The notes under the pieces: generated by a model
Seen by the model: the letters and a program-made list of their open reading frames with translations, nothing else
Databases searched by the model: none
What the model was told of the DNA's origin: nothing
In this document: positions 39,565-48,831 of the stretch, one piece after another
Layout: every line of letters begins with the position of its first letter
Position numbering within the stretch: the first letter of the stretch is position 1
NCBI GenBank assembly: GCA_910575435.1
Contig: CAJTGI010000006.1
Coordinates: forward strand, 186,001 to 250,000
Origin: Clostridiaceae bacterium
GTDB lineage: Bacteria; Bacillota; Clostridia; Lachnospirales; Lachnospiraceae
Length of the DNA: 64,000 nt
Reading direction: 5' to 3'
Translations under genes and position numbers: made by a program

Positions 39565-40588
39565 GTATTTTCAGGACGTTCAGTTGGAGAAAGCCTGCAA
39601 AGTGTTGCGGTCCGGCGGCTTAGTGGCTTTTCCCACAGAGACTGTCTATGGGCTTGGTGGAGATGCACTTTCATCTGACGCCGCACAGAAAATTTATGCG
39701 GCAAAGGGACGGCCTTCAGATAATCCTTTGATTGTTCATATTGGAAGAGAGGAAGACTTGCATCGTGTGGCAAAGCAGGTGGATGGCCAGGCAAGAAGGT
39801 TGATGGAGGCGTTTTGGCCTGGCCCCTTGACGTTAATCTTTCATAAAAAGAAGGTGGTACCAGAATCCACAACGGGAGGTATGCAGACGGTGGCAGTGCG
39901 CATGCCATCCCATCCCATAGCGCTGGCGTTGATTAGAAATTCCGGCGTGCTAATCGCAGCTCCCAGTGCCAATGCTTCCGGTCGCCCAAGTCCTACCAGG
40001 GCCAGTCATGTTCAGGAAGATTTACAGGGCAGAATAGACATGATTATTGATGGTGGACAAGTGGGGATAGGGATTGAGTCCACGATAGTAGACATGACGG
40101 AGGATATACCGGTGATTCTTCGTCCTGGCTATATTACGAAATCCATGTTAGAAGAAGTGGTGGGGCAAGTGAGGGTTGACCCTGCAATGATGGAAGACAA
40201 GCCTAGAAAGGACTTGGTCGCCAAGGCGCCAGGGATGAAGTATCGGCATTATGCGCCAAGAGGGCGGCTAACCATCGTGGAAGGGACTTTGGAGAATGTA
40301 GTCCCTTATATTAATCGTATCTTGGAAGAACATGACAGAAGGGGAGAGATAGCGACCGTGATTGCCACGGAGGAGTCAAAGTCCCGGTATAGGACAAGCA
40401 GAGTGTTCAGTATTGGCTCAAGGCAAACAGAAGGTTCCATTGCGGCAGGCTTATATGATATACTGAGGCAGATGGATGCAGTTGGGGCAGAATATATTTA
40501 TGCAGAAAGTTTTCAGGGGGATCGTCTCGGGGCGGCGATTATGAATCGCATGCTAAAGGCGGCGGGGTATCATAAAATCAATATTTAG
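39533..40588 (+). CDS. sua5: L-threonylcarbamoyladenylate synthase (Sua5/TsaC with C-terminal Sua5 domain)
   Basis: Makes threonylcarbamoyl-AMP for the t6A37 tRNA modification. 351 residues: YrdC/TsaC domain with K-G-R-P-S-D-N-P-L-I-V-H, F-W-P-G-P-L-T, A-P-S-A-N-A-S-G-R-P, I-E-S-T-I-V-D; C-terminal ~120 residues match the Sua5 extra domain, after the linker G-M-K-Y-R-H-Y-A-P. Start ATG 39533 overlaps the amidase gene; GGAGGAG lies upstream. Operon neighbours (phosphatase-like gene and rpiB) copy the ywlC-ywlE-ywlF order of Bacillus. Confidence 0.95.
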   Translation: MNTEIQIVNPEYFQDVQLEKACKVLRSGGLVAFPTETVYGLGGDALSSDAAQKIYAAKGRPSDNPLIVHIGREEDLHRVAKQVDGQARRLMEAFWPGPLTLIFHKKKVVPESTTGGMQTVAVRMPSHPIALALIRNSGVLIAAPSANASGRPSPTRASHVQEDLQGRIDMIIDGGQVGIGIESTIVDMTEDIPVILRPGYITKSMLEEVVGQVRVDPAMMEDKPRKDLVAKAPGMKYRHYAPRGRLTIVEGTLENVVPYINRILEEHDRRGEIATVIATEESKSRYRTSRVFSIGSRQTEGSIAAGLYDILRQMDAVGAEYIYAESFQGDRLGAAIMNRMLKAAGYHKINI

Positions 40589-40604
40589 AAAGTGGAGATA
40601 TGTT

Positions 40605-41102
40605 ATGAAACGCTTCAGTCAAATTGTATTTTTATGTACCACAAACACATTTTTGAGTCCGGTAGCCGAAGGGATTTATCGGAAGAATTCAACTGATTGG
40701 ATGCCCCAGGCGATATCTAGGGGACTGGTGGTCTTATTTGAGGAGCCAATCAATCCAAAGTGCAACGTACTTTTAACCCAAAGCGGGTTTCACATCAGTG
40801 GGCATGGGCAGTCTAGGCAGCTGATGCCGGAAGACTTAAAGGAGGGCAGTCTGATTCTCACCATGACTCTCAGTGAAAAGGTGAAACTGATCGAGGAATT
40901 TTCCTATGAGGAGAATGTGTATACCATAGGGGAATTTGTGGGAAGTGACACTGATATCCTGGAACCGGTGGAGGAAGAGGCGTACAAGGCTTGCGCAGAC
41001 GAATTGATCACCAGGGTGAATTTGGCAATCCAAAAAATTGAGGAACTCTATTGGGAAGAAAACGAAGAGGAGGAAATACAAGATGATAGCATTAGGCAAT
41101 GA
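40605..41102 (+). CDS. Low-molecular-weight phosphatase homologue with degenerate active site
   Basis: 165 residues, placed exactly where YwlE (arginine or tyrosine phosphatase) lies in Bacillus. The P-loop should read C-x-G-N-x-C-R-S-P-M-A-E; here it is C-T-T-N-T-F-L-S-P-V-A-E, keeping Cys, Asn, Ser-Pro and Glu but with leucine for the essential Arg. The general-acid D-P motif near residue 122 reads L-E-P. H-G-Q-S-R-Q-L fits the H-x-S/A-R-x-L block. Loss of both catalytic residues suggests a pseudophosphatase with a binding role. Operon member; overlaps rpiB by 20 bases. Confidence 0.8.
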   Translation: MKRFSQIVFLCTTNTFLSPVAEGIYRKNSTDWMPQAISRGLVVLFEEPINPKCNVLLTQSGFHISGHGQSRQLMPEDLKEGSLILTMTLSEKVKLIEEFSYEENVYTIGEFVGSDTDILEPVEEEAYKACADELITRVNLAIQKIEELYWEENEEEEIQDDSIRQ

Positions 41103-41514
41103 TCAGGCGGGTTTTGGGCTGAAACAGGAGGTCATGAGATATCTGGATGAGCATGATATTCCCTACAAGGACTATGGTAGTTACAGCGAGGAGTCTGTGG
41201 ATTATCCCGTGTATGCCAAAAAGGTGGCTCATGCGGTGGCAGATGGGGAGTGCGAAAAGGGCATATTGATTTGCGGAACTGGCATCGGGATTTCCATTGC
41301 CGCCAATAAGGTGAAGGGAGTGCGGGCGGCGCTTTGCCATGACACTTTCAGTGCGGAGGCTACTAGGCAGCACAATGATGCAAATATTCTTGCTATGGGG
41401 GCCAGGGTAATCGGGCCCGGACTGGCAGTAAAGATTGTGGAAACCTTTTTGCATACGGATTTTTCCAATGCAGAGCGTCATGCGAGAAGAGTGGCGATGC
41501 TTGAGGAAGAATGA
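41083..41514 (+). CDS. rpiB: Ribose-5-phosphate isomerase B
   Basis: Interconverts ribose-5-P and ribulose-5-P in the pentose phosphate pathway. 143 residues, standard length. I-A-L-G-N-D-Q-A-G-F (phosphate binding; usual D-H-A-G), D-Y-P-V-Y, and catalytic Cys in I-L-I-C-G-T-G-I-G-I-S-I-A-A-N-K. H-N-D-A-N-I-L near the end. ATG 41083 follows GAGGAGGAAA. Last gene of the sua5 operon. Confidence 0.96.
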   Translation: MIALGNDQAGFGLKQEVMRYLDEHDIPYKDYGSYSEESVDYPVYAKKVAHAVADGECEKGILICGTGIGISIAANKVKGVRAALCHDTFSAEATRQHNDANILAMGARVIGPGLAVKIVETFLHTDFSNAERHARRVAMLEEE

Positions 41515-41708
41515 CCCTAAATTTAAGAGGGTTCGAGCAAGTCTTGCTTCTTGACACTGGGAAAGGCAGGAGTTACAATAAAATACATACGAATGTGCAA
41601 TTTCTGGCAAAATCGGTATTGGCTTTGGCTGAATTTGTGTCAGGCAGTCTGGAGGAGAATTCAGGGCGCGAATAAATACCTTGCAGGTATAGGAAAGGAA
41701 GTAATGTT

Positions 41709-42734
41709 ATGGCAAAAATGGATATCGACTGGGGAAACATAGGGTTTGGATATATGAAGACGGACAGGCGTTATGTCTCGAATTATAAGGATGGCGCATG
41801 GGATGAGGGAACGCTAACTGAGGAAGACACTGTCACAATCAGCGAGTGTGCCTGCGTATTGCAGTATGCCCAGACTATTTTTGAGGGCTTGAAGGCGTAC
41901 ACGACTGCCGATGGCCGCGTGGTCTGCTTCCGACCAGATTTGAATGCGGAACGCATGGTGGATTCTGCCAAGAGGCTGGAGATGCCAGTTTTTCCGAAAG
42001 AGCGGTTTGTGGAGGCGGTAAAGGAAGTTGTAAAGGCGAATATAGATTATGTGCCTCCTTATGGATCAGGCGCCACCCTGTATCTTCGTCCTTATATGTT
42101 TGGCAGCAATGCAGTGATTGGCGTAAAGCCAGCTGATGAATACCAGTTTCGACTTTTTGCCACGCCGGTTGGCCCCTATTTTAAGGGGGGCGTGAAGCCC
42201 ATTACAATCCGGGTTTGCGATTTTGACCGCGCCGCGCCCCATGGTACGGGGCATATCAAGGCGGGGTTAAATTATGCTATGAGCCTGCATGCCATTGTAG
42301 ATGCCCACAACCAAGGATTTGAGGAAAATATGTATCTGGATGCCGCTACCCGGACTAAGGTAGAGGAGACGGGAGGAGCCAATTTCCTGTTTGTCACAAA
42401 GGACAATAAGGTGGTGACTCCTAAGTCAGACAGTATCTTGCCTTCTATTACCAGACGTTCTTTGATGACGGTGGCAAAAGATTATCTGGGGCTGGAAGTG
42501 GAAGAGAGGGAAGTCAGTTTTGATGAAATTTCAGACTTTGTGGAGTGCGGCCTGTGTGGAACGGCGGCAGTGATTTCTCCTGTTGGCTGCGTGAATGACC
42601 ACGGGAAAGAGATTGTATTTGCTAATGGCAGTACGGAGATGGGACCGATTATCTCCAAACTCCGGGAGACGCTTACTGGCATTCAGATGGGTACGATTGA
42701 TGGGCCAGAAGGCTGGATTGTAGAAATCAAGTAG
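41709..42734 (+). CDS. ilvE: Branched-chain amino acid aminotransferase
   Basis: PLP enzyme for the last step of Leu, Ile and Val synthesis or their first breakdown step. 341 residues, class IV fold: Q-T-I-F-E-G-L-K-A-Y, L-Y-L-R-P-Y-M-F-G, PLP-lysine in G-H-I-K-A-G-L-N-Y-A, and T-K-V-E-E-T-G-G-A-N. AGGAAAGGAAG precedes ATG 41709. No T-box leader was recognised in the 190 bases upstream. Stands alone, followed by a strong shared terminator. Confidence 0.95.
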   Translation: MAKMDIDWGNIGFGYMKTDRRYVSNYKDGAWDEGTLTEEDTVTISECACVLQYAQTIFEGLKAYTTADGRVVCFRPDLNAERMVDSAKRLEMPVFPKERFVEAVKEVVKANIDYVPPYGSGATLYLRPYMFGSNAVIGVKPADEYQFRLFATPVGPYFKGGVKPITIRVCDFDRAAPHGTGHIKAGLNYAMSLHAIVDAHNQGFEENMYLDAATRTKVEETGGANFLFVTKDNKVVTPKSDSILPSITRRSLMTVAKDYLGLEVEEREVSFDEISDFVECGLCGTAAVISPVGCVNDHGKEIVFANGSTEMGPIISKLRETLTGIQMGTIDGPEGWIVEIK

Positions 42735-42796
42735 CGAGATAAAGTTGCTTTAAAAAGGTATTCCTGTTTCGGATATGATTTAGTGAAGAGATTATG

Positions 42797-42842
42797 AAAA
42801 AATTGCCGCCCCAGAAATATTATTTCTGGGGCGGCAATTTTT
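42797..42842. terminator. Bidirectional terminator between ilvE and the SPOCS-LysM gene
   Basis: AATTGCCGCCCCAGAAAT pairs perfectly with ATTTCTGGGGCGGCAATT, with A-run before and T-run after, so it works for both converging genes. Confidence 0.95.
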
Positions 42843-42846
42843 ATCA

Positions 42847-44451
42847 TTAAATACCGTCGATCTGCTTTAGCAGGAGCAGTCGGTCTCCCTGGCTGACCCA
42901 GTCTTTTTCTAATCCGTTTAGCATCATAATGCTGTCCACTGTGGTATTATATTCTTTGGCGATATCCCAAAGGCTTCCATCTTTTTCTACAATGAATCCC
43001 ACTAAGCCCGGCATTGCCTGCAGTCGATCCATATCCAGGGGCGCTTCTGTTATGCCTGTGATAATTCGCTCGTTTTCATGGGTGAATACGAAGGCGCATA
43101 GATTCAGGACTACTTTTGCCTCGATTTCCTGTCCGTCCAGCATGACTACGCTGATTTGGCTGATGAGAGGCTGTAGTTCGTAGTCATCTTTCGGAGATAT
43201 TCCCTTTACCTCGATTACATGGGAGAAGGGGATGGTGCCTTTCAGAAGGGCAAGGGGCGTGGCATCCTCTTCGGTGAGGTAAAGTACATCCAGTTCTACT
43301 ACGCCTTCCAGCTGAATCCCGTCTTCCACCACGGTGCGCTCGTCAATCTTTACGGAACCGGCGGCATCGCAAATCTGGGAGATCTGCATATCATTTTCAC
43401 CGATTTTGAGATGGTCAGAGATGCGGAGGACGCTTTGGTTTTTCATAAGCAGTTTTCTGCAGTCTACATCTGTCTGGTTTAACTCTAGTGTACAGGCGGT
43501 GGAGTAGGCATCCTTGAGATAGTCGAATACTTCATCCTGATAGAATTTCATTCTAAAGTTCAGGGACAGTTCCAAATCGAGTATCCGGTTTTCTCCATCC
43601 TCGTCTCCCCGTACTTCCATGCTCTTGGTGGTTCCCAGCAGTTCAATGTCAGGAACCATTTCCTCATCGCATTCCTCGCAGGACAGAACGCCGTCAAAGG
43701 GAAGCTCTGCCTCCAGATACTCTAGCCTTCTCTCCTCGTCTTCGGGGATATAGATGAGAAATACTTTCAGGTCGCCTATGAAGCGGATTCCATTGTCAAT
43801 CATTCTATTTTGAAGGTTCTGGGGCACGATTTCATAGTAGAGCAGTGTGTCCACATTTGATTTTCCCTTTGGCAGAGGCAGTTCGTCTTTAATTCTGAAC
43901 ACATCTTTCTTGTAGTCTACCAGGCGGGTAAAGGAAAATTGGTCAAATCTGCGGTGGAGCCCATCTGGAGTGGGAGAGTCTTCCATTTCCGTCCTGGCGG
44001 CGGCTTCCGAAACGATGTCGATTCCGGCAGGGACAATCTGCTGATGTTCCTGGCAGCACTGCAGGCTCACGAGAGCGCGGATGCTGACTTTGCGGGAATT
44101 GATAAGTTTTGCCTGGCAGTCCTCTAGGTCAAAATGGCAGAGTACATCTTGCTCTGGCTGCAGTCCTTCCATATTGATGGTTTCCTCAATCGGGATTTGT
44201 CCTTTCATATTGTGGATTGGGCGGAAATCATCGGAGGTGGTATAGAGCAGGGAAAATTGGAGCAGACCCCTGATATGTACTTTTTCTTCGGCAGGGGTTA
44301 CGGAGGATATCTGGATTTCGCCCTGCAGCTTGATGATTTTGTCGATGTCAGGCTTGGTGTCGGACACATTGATGTCTTCTTCCAGCGTTACCTGTATGTT
44401 TCCCCGGCAGATAATATTTTGTGAAAATATGTTTCTGGTTAATAATTCCAT
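42847..44451 (-). CDS. SPOCS (DUF3794) and LysM-domain protein
   Basis: 534 residues, no signal peptide. Three DUF3794/SPOCS-type modules can be seen (I-x-V-x-x-D-I-N-V-S-D-T-K-P-D-I-D near the start, and later I-P-F-S-H-V-I-E-V and V-x-x-L-C-A-F-V), ending in a LysM domain (D-G-S-L-W-D-I-A-K-E-Y-N-T-T, V-S-Q-G-D-R-L-L-L). SPOCS proteins such as SafA- or SipL-like ones act in spore coat assembly; SipL of C. difficile has the same plan. The start M-E-L-L-T-R-N at 44451 follows GAGAGG on the minus strand; upstream in-frame codons are not supported. Confidence 0.88.
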   Translation of the reverse strand: MELLTRNIFSQNIICRGNIQVTLEEDINVSDTKPDIDKIIKLQGEIQISSVTPAEEKVHIRGLLQFSLLYTTSDDFRPIHNMKGQIPIEETINMEGLQPEQDVLCHFDLEDCQAKLINSRKVSIRALVSLQCCQEHQQIVPAGIDIVSEAAARTEMEDSPTPDGLHRRFDQFSFTRLVDYKKDVFRIKDELPLPKGKSNVDTLLYYEIVPQNLQNRMIDNGIRFIGDLKVFLIYIPEDEERRLEYLEAELPFDGVLSCEECDEEMVPDIELLGTTKSMEVRGDEDGENRILDLELSLNFRMKFYQDEVFDYLKDAYSTACTLELNQTDVDCRKLLMKNQSVLRISDHLKIGENDMQISQICDAAGSVKIDERTVVEDGIQLEGVVELDVLYLTEEDATPLALLKGTIPFSHVIEVKGISPKDDYELQPLISQISVVMLDGQEIEAKVVLNLCAFVFTHENERIITGITEAPLDMDRLQAMPGLVGFIVEKDGSLWDIAKEYNTTVDSIMMLNGLEKDWVSQGDRLLLLKQIDGI

Positions 44452-44741
44452 ATGTTTTACCTCTCTGTTGATTTCTAGCAGGGCAAAAACGGGCTGAAAA
44501 CTTGTAGTTGCCATGCTAGTACGATGCATCTACTGTTGTATCATATGCGGAAAAAGTGAAGGATATGCGGTTCTGAAAGAAAAACTTCAAGATGCATTAT
44601 AAATGATAATTTTGTATTATAAAAAAGCAATTACATGATGAAAAAGTGGACAAAATATAACATGCATGCTATAATTAAGAAGATACTCACTCGGCTTATA
44701 TTTAGGTTAGAACTTTTTTTGAGAGAAGGAGGACTTACAGG
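44452..44741. other. Divergent intergenic region
   Basis: Separates the SPOCS-LysM gene from the second chemotaxis receptor gene. It contains the promoter at 44647-44675. No gene seen. Confidence 0.55.
44647..44675 (+). promoter_or_regulatory. Promoter of the second chemotaxis receptor gene
   Basis: TGGACA (44647-44652), 17-base spacer, TATAAT (44670-44675). Confidence 0.7.
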
Positions 44742-46481
44742 ATGAGCAAGGAGAAAAATGGAGAATCTAAAGGCGTTCGCATGTCGCTGGCATTCAAGAT
44801 CGGGATGGTTTCTATCCTGCCAGTGCTAGCATTGGCAACAGTTTTGACGGTTGTGGGGGTTAACAATATTCGGACTGGCATGCGCACGGAGGTGATGGAA
44901 GGTTTAAAGATTCAGTTGGATAGCTTTCAGACAGTGGTGGAAAGCAAGGATGCCGGGGATTATACCTTGGATGAACGGAATAATGTATTAAAGGGGTCTT
45001 ATAATATCACTGCCGATGTGGAAACATTTGATAAGATGGTAGAGGAGACAGGGCTGGGCGTTACATTGTTTTATGATAAGACCAGACGCGCCACTACGCT
45101 GAGGGATTCTCAGACGGGAGAGAGGCTGATTGGCACAGACGCCCCGGATAAAGTGTATGATGCAGTTGTAAAAAATGGGGCGATTTATCAGGCATTTAAT
45201 GTTGTGATTAATGGAGAAGCGTATTTTGCCTACTATGCGCCATTGAGAAATAGTGACGGTTCTATAGTGGGAATGCTTTTTGCGGGGAAGCCCCAGAAAG
45301 ATGTTACGGAATACATACAGAGTAAGAGTACCGTGATGATTGGCGTATCTGTTGTTGCCGCCATTTTGATGCTTGTAATCGTCTTTATCTTTGTCATTTC
45401 TATCCGAAAGGCAATCAATTCTACCAAAAAAGTAGTGCAAGTATTGGCCGCTGGCGAATTGCGGGCGGATATTGACGGGAAATTATTGAAGAGGAATGAT
45501 GAATTGGGAGACATGGCCAGAGAAGTTTCCGTGTTGAGCAACGAGTTGCTGTCAGTGATGCAGAAAGTGAAAGAGACGGCAGATGTGCTGATGAATGCGG
45601 GGAAGGATCTGAGCAGCATGGCTTCCCAGACTAGTACCACGGCAGATGAGATAGGTCATGCGGTGGAGGATATTTCTAAAGGAGCAGTGTCTCAGGCAGA
45701 TGAGATTGAGACTGCTTCCCTCAGTATCGATGAGATGGGAGGCGTGATCAGCACGATTGTAGACCGGGTATCTACGCTGGATAGTACGTCTGACAGAATG
45801 AAAAATGCGGGAGATTCCTCCTCCGACATTATTAATGAATTGAGCAAGTCTAATGACAGGACGATGGATGCAATCCGACGCATTGGCGATCAGGTAAATG
45901 CCACCAATGAGTCTGCAAATATGATTAGCGAGGCGATTCAGCTGATTACCTCCATTGCGGAGGAAACTAATTTGCTCTCCCTCAATGCTTCGATTGAGGC
46001 TGCTAGGGCAGGCGAGCAGGGCAAGGGCTTTGCTGTTGTGGCAAATCAGATTCAGAAGTTGGCGGAGCAGTCCAACGAGTCTGCCCAGAAGGTTGGCGAG
46101 ATTATTGCCAATCTGCTAAAGGATTCTGAGAAGACAGTGGAAGTGATGGACGAGGTAAAGGTCATTGTGAACGAGCAGCAGGAGAAGCTGAATCAGACCA
46201 AGAGCGAGTTTAACAATGTGCAGAATGGCATTTATTCTTCCAGGGAGGAGACCAGCAGCATTAAGGATCAGACGAATGTGTGCGATGATGCCAGAGTGAA
46301 GGTGGTGGATGTGATTTCCAACCTCTCGGCCATTTCTGAGGAGAATGCGGCAGCGACGCAGCAGACTACCGCTTCCATGCAGGAGCTGAATGCTACGATT
46401 AACTTGCTGGCAGAATCTGCGGGCAATCTGACGGGACTGTCCGATGCTCTGGAAGAGGAGATTAAGTTCTTTAAGTTATAG
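44742..46481 (+). CDS. Methyl-accepting chemotaxis protein with single-Cache sensor domain
   Basis: 579 residues. Two membrane helices (about 18-38 and 196-218) enclose a ~155-residue extracellular domain of the single-Cache type (G-L-G-V-T-L-F-Y, R-x-A-T-T-L-R, [21 protein letters not shown]), like receptors for organic acids. A HAMP domain follows ([11 protein letters not shown]), then the signalling coiled coil with tip [29 protein letters not shown] precedes ATG 44742. Ligand unknown. Confidence 0.93.
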   Translation: MSKEKNGESKGVRMSLAFKIGMVSILPVLALATVLTVVGVNNIRTGMRTEVMEGLKIQLDSFQTVVESKDAGDYTLDERNNVLKGSYNITADVETFDKMVEETGLGVTLFYDKTRRATTLRDSQTGERLIGTDAPDKVYDAVVKNGAIYQAFNVVINGEAYFAYYAPLRNSDGSIVGMLFAGKPQKDVTEYIQSKSTVMIGVSVVAAILMLVIVFIFVISIRKAINSTKKVVQVLAAGELRADIDGKLLKRNDELGDMAREVSVLSNELLSVMQKVKETADVLMNAGKDLSSMASQTSTTADEIGHAVEDISKGAVSQADEIETASLSIDEMGGVISTIVDRVSTLDSTSDRMKNAGDSSSDIINELSKSNDRTMDAIRRIGDQVNATNESANMISEAIQLITSIAEETNLLSLNASIEAARAGEQGKGFAVVANQIQKLAEQSNESAQKVGEIIANLLKDSEKTVEVMDEVKVIVNEQQEKLNQTKSEFNNVQNGIYSSREETSSIKDQTNVCDDARVKVVDVISNLSAISEENAAATQQTTASMQELNATINLLAESAGNLTGLSDALEEEIKFFKL

Positions 46482-46591
46482 GATTTATGAATAAAAACAA
46501 TTCAAAGGTTTTATGGTTCTGCTACTGAAAGCGGCATATTAGTTTGCTGTAAAGGCAAAGCCGAGGGGCATATGGGTTTAGATGGAGTAGG

Positions 46592-46625
46592 AAATGGGGG
46601 AACGTGCCAGCGTTCCTCCATTTTT
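46592..46625 (+). terminator. Intrinsic terminator of the chemotaxis gene
   Basis: AAATGGGGGAACG pairs with CGTTCCTCCATTT over a short loop, followed by TTTTT. Confidence 0.88.
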
Positions 46626-46652
46626 GCCTTTCTATTCTTTTTGTGGTATGAT
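46624..46652 (+). promoter_or_regulatory. Promoter of the GNAT gene
   Basis: TTGCCT (46624-46629), 17-base spacer, TATGAT (46647-46652); it overlaps the T-run of the preceding terminator. Confidence 0.6.
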
Positions 46653-46710
46653 TAGCAGAAATGACTGGCGAGAGCGAGATGGGAATTAATCTAAAGAAGC
46701 GAGGCACAAG

Positions 46711-47163
46711 ATGAATCAGGAGATTACCTATACGAATAACATATCCATCGAGGGGTATAATTCCCTAAGGAAGTCTGTGGATTGGATACAGGTGACGCCG
46801 AAGAGGGCGGCGATTGCACTAAAGAATACATTCTACTTGTGCGTGGCGATGTGTGCCGGGCAGCCTGTGGGCATGACTAGGATTGTCAGTGATGGGGGGT
46901 ATACTTATTTTATTACAGACGTGATAGTGAATCCCGCCTATCAGGGGCGGCATATTGGCACGGAACTGATTCGCAGGGCGCTGGATTATATCCAGAAAGA
47001 TGTGATGGAGGGGGAGACGGTGATGATCAGCCTCATGTCCGCTTTTGACCGAGAGTCTTTTTACAAAAGATTTGGATTCCATCAGAGACCCTTTGGAAAT
47101 CATGGTTCCGGAATGTCGATGTGGGTGACCCGAGATGAAGCGGGGAATGTATCAGCACACTAG
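46711..47163 (+). CDS. GNAT-family N-acetyltransferase
   Basis: 150 residues. Acetyl-CoA-binding motif A is V-N-P-A-Y-Q-G-R-H-I-G-T-E-L-I-R-R-A-L, after the strand F-I-T-D-V-I. The end S-F-Y-K-R-F-G-F is the usual motif B helix. Substrate cannot be read from sequence; small amines, amino acids or antibiotics are all possible. Weak ribosome-binding site (GAGGCACAAG). Own promoter, single gene. Confidence 0.9.
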   Translation: MNQEITYTNNISIEGYNSLRKSVDWIQVTPKRAAIALKNTFYLCVAMCAGQPVGMTRIVSDGGYTYFITDVIVNPAYQGRHIGTELIRRALDYIQKDVMEGETVMISLMSAFDRESFYKRFGFHQRPFGNHGSGMSMWVTRDEAGNVSAH

Positions 47164-47185
47164 GTCGCTATTCACAGTAACACGG

Positions 47186-47362
47186 TTAGGTAAATTGGTT
47201 GATGTCTGCATGGTAGTAGTAGCCGACTCCGGCCAGTTTGTCCTGGAGGGCTTTTTCGTCCAGGGACAGGCTTTTGCACAGTTCCGTCAGGGAGGGATAG
47301 GAATCCCGCAACTGGGTATTGATGTAACTGACGAGAATCATGGGATCTTTTGGAATATTCAT
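47186..47362 (-). CDS. DUF4250 protein
   Basis: 58-residue protein: M-N-I-P-K-D-P-M-I-L-V-S-Y-I-N-T-Q-L-R-D, then S-L-T-E-L-C-K-S-L-S-L-D, matching the pattern of the small DUF4250 family. The start at 47362 gives the family N-terminus and has GGAGG upstream on the minus strand; the longer frame upstream is not supported. Opposite strand to its neighbours. Function unknown. Confidence 0.85.
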   Translation of the reverse strand: MNIPKDPMILVSYINTQLRDSYPSLTELCKSLSLDEKALQDKLAGVGYYYHADINQFT

Positions 47363-47588
47363 TGGAAACCTCCTTGCTAAATTTACTGTAAAAGTAAAGC
47401 CAGGCATATGAGAATGCACCATGCTTGCACGAGGGGGATTCTCATATATTTGGCGTACCATCGATATGCATAGTATTTGCGGTAAAGCATTTCTTATACA
47501 GTATACGCTAAACTAATCGGTGAGGCAAGACAAGCAAAGTGAAAAGATAGGCAGGCTGCGGCGTGCCTATACAGGAAAGGGAATGATT
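47363..47588. other. Divergent spacer with inverted repeat
   Basis: TATGAGAAT (about 47408) and ATTCTCATA (about 47441) form an inverted repeat around 24 bases. No gene, and no clear promoter. Confidence 0.45.
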
Positions 47589-48746
47589 ATGAGTAGACGA
47601 GCAGGAAAATATCTGGGGGTATTTCTGGCGGTGAGCCTTTTGATCGTTGGATGTGGCGCGCAGAAGAAGAAAAAAGTTTCTCTGGACATGGCATCGCCCG
47701 AAAAAGTGATTGTGCCAGTGCAATGCGGAGAGGAATTCTTTTACGTAGATGGCAATGGGAAACCAGTGTTTTCCCAAGTCTTTGAGTATGCGGGCTCTTT
47801 TTCCGAGGGAATGGCTCCCGTGAAGAAGAAGGGAAAGTTTGGATATATTGATATTCGGGGTAATATGGTCATCAAGCCGGAGTATGAGGATGCTGGAAAT
47901 ATGTCTGAAGGATATGCAGTGGTGAGAAAGGCAGGGAAATATGGCTATATTGACAAAAATGGCGAGGATGCAGTAGCTGCCCGATATGATGGGGCGAAGA
48001 AGTATGCCAACGGCATGGCCAGGGTTGAGAAGAATGGGAAGGTGGGGTTTCTGGATGCTTCTGGAAAGGAAGCGGTTCCCTTATCCTATCGCTCTGCCAC
48101 GGATTTTAACCATGAGGGATATGCCACTGTGGAGGGCAAGAAGGGATATGGCGCCATTGATCGATCCGGCAGGGAGGTTGTTGCCTGTCAATATGATTAT
48201 ATGGGAGAATTTGCCCCAAATGGCTTGGCAAAGGTACAGAAGGGGGACTGCTACGGCTTTGTGGATACCCAGGGAAAGGAAGCAGTGCCTGTGCAATATG
48301 AAAATGTCCGGGATTTCGGGAAGGATGGCATTGCGGTGGTGCAGGAGCATACCAAATGGAAATTTATTGATTCAGACGGAGAAATTATCATGAAAAAGGC
48401 TAGGAAGAATGCCTGGAGCTTTTCTGGGGGAAGGGGTCGCATTACCCTGGGTGGAAAATACGGTTTCGTGGATCGAGAGGGAGATCTGGTGATAGATGCC
48501 AAATTGGCCAATGCGGAGGATTTCGACGAGAATGGCTTGACGGTATTTCGGGAAAAGGGGAAGTACGGAGCCATGGATCTCTATGGCAATGTGATGGTGG
48601 AGCCCATATATGACAGGCTCAGTCGATTTAATGAGCAGGGTTATGCGGTGGCAAAGGTGAAAGGAAAATATGGGCTGATCAATGGGGACGGCGGCACGAT
48701 GGCTCCGCCGGAATTTGATGCTGTGGGAAAGATGGCAGAGCGATGA
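47589..48746 (+). CDS. WG-repeat lipoprotein
   Basis: 385 residues. A type II signal peptide with lipobox L-I-V-G-C near residue 21 makes it a lipoprotein. The rest is a chain of about ten WG repeats of ~33 residues, each of the form G-K-x-G-Y-I-D-x-x-G-x-x-V-I-x-x-x-Y, predicted beta-rich and probably a binding surface on the cell wall. ATG 47589 follows GGAAAGGGAATG; upstream in-frame ATGs are less well placed. Function unknown. Followed by a strong bidirectional terminator. Confidence 0.88.
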   Translation: MSRRAGKYLGVFLAVSLLIVGCGAQKKKKVSLDMASPEKVIVPVQCGEEFFYVDGNGKPVFSQVFEYAGSFSEGMAPVKKKGKFGYIDIRGNMVIKPEYEDAGNMSEGYAVVRKAGKYGYIDKNGEDAVAARYDGAKKYANGMARVEKNGKVGFLDASGKEAVPLSYRSATDFNHEGYATVEGKKGYGAIDRSGREVVACQYDYMGEFAPNGLAKVQKGDCYGFVDTQGKEAVPVQYENVRDFGKDGIAVVQEHTKWKFIDSDGEIIMKKARKNAWSFSGGRGRITLGGKYGFVDREGDLVIDAKLANAEDFDENGLTVFREKGKYGAMDLYGNVMVEPIYDRLSRFNEQGYAVAKVKGKYGLINGDGGTMAPPEFDAVGKMAER

Positions 48747-48750
48747 TGTA

Positions 48751-48797
48751 AAAAACACCAGAATCTTTTATGAAAGTACGGAGATTCTGGTGTTTTT
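48751..48797. terminator. Bidirectional terminator between the WG lipoprotein gene and murG
   Basis: AAAAAACACCAGAATCT pairs with AGATTCTGGTGTTTTTT across about 14 bases, with A- and T-runs for both strands. Confidence 0.92.
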
Positions 48798-48831
48798 TGA
48801 TATCAATGTATTTTAACGACTTAGAAATTCT

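Noticed and set aside
41515-41708. T-box leader before ilvE
   Set aside because: No T-box sequence (GGGTGGNACCGCG-like) or terminator was found.
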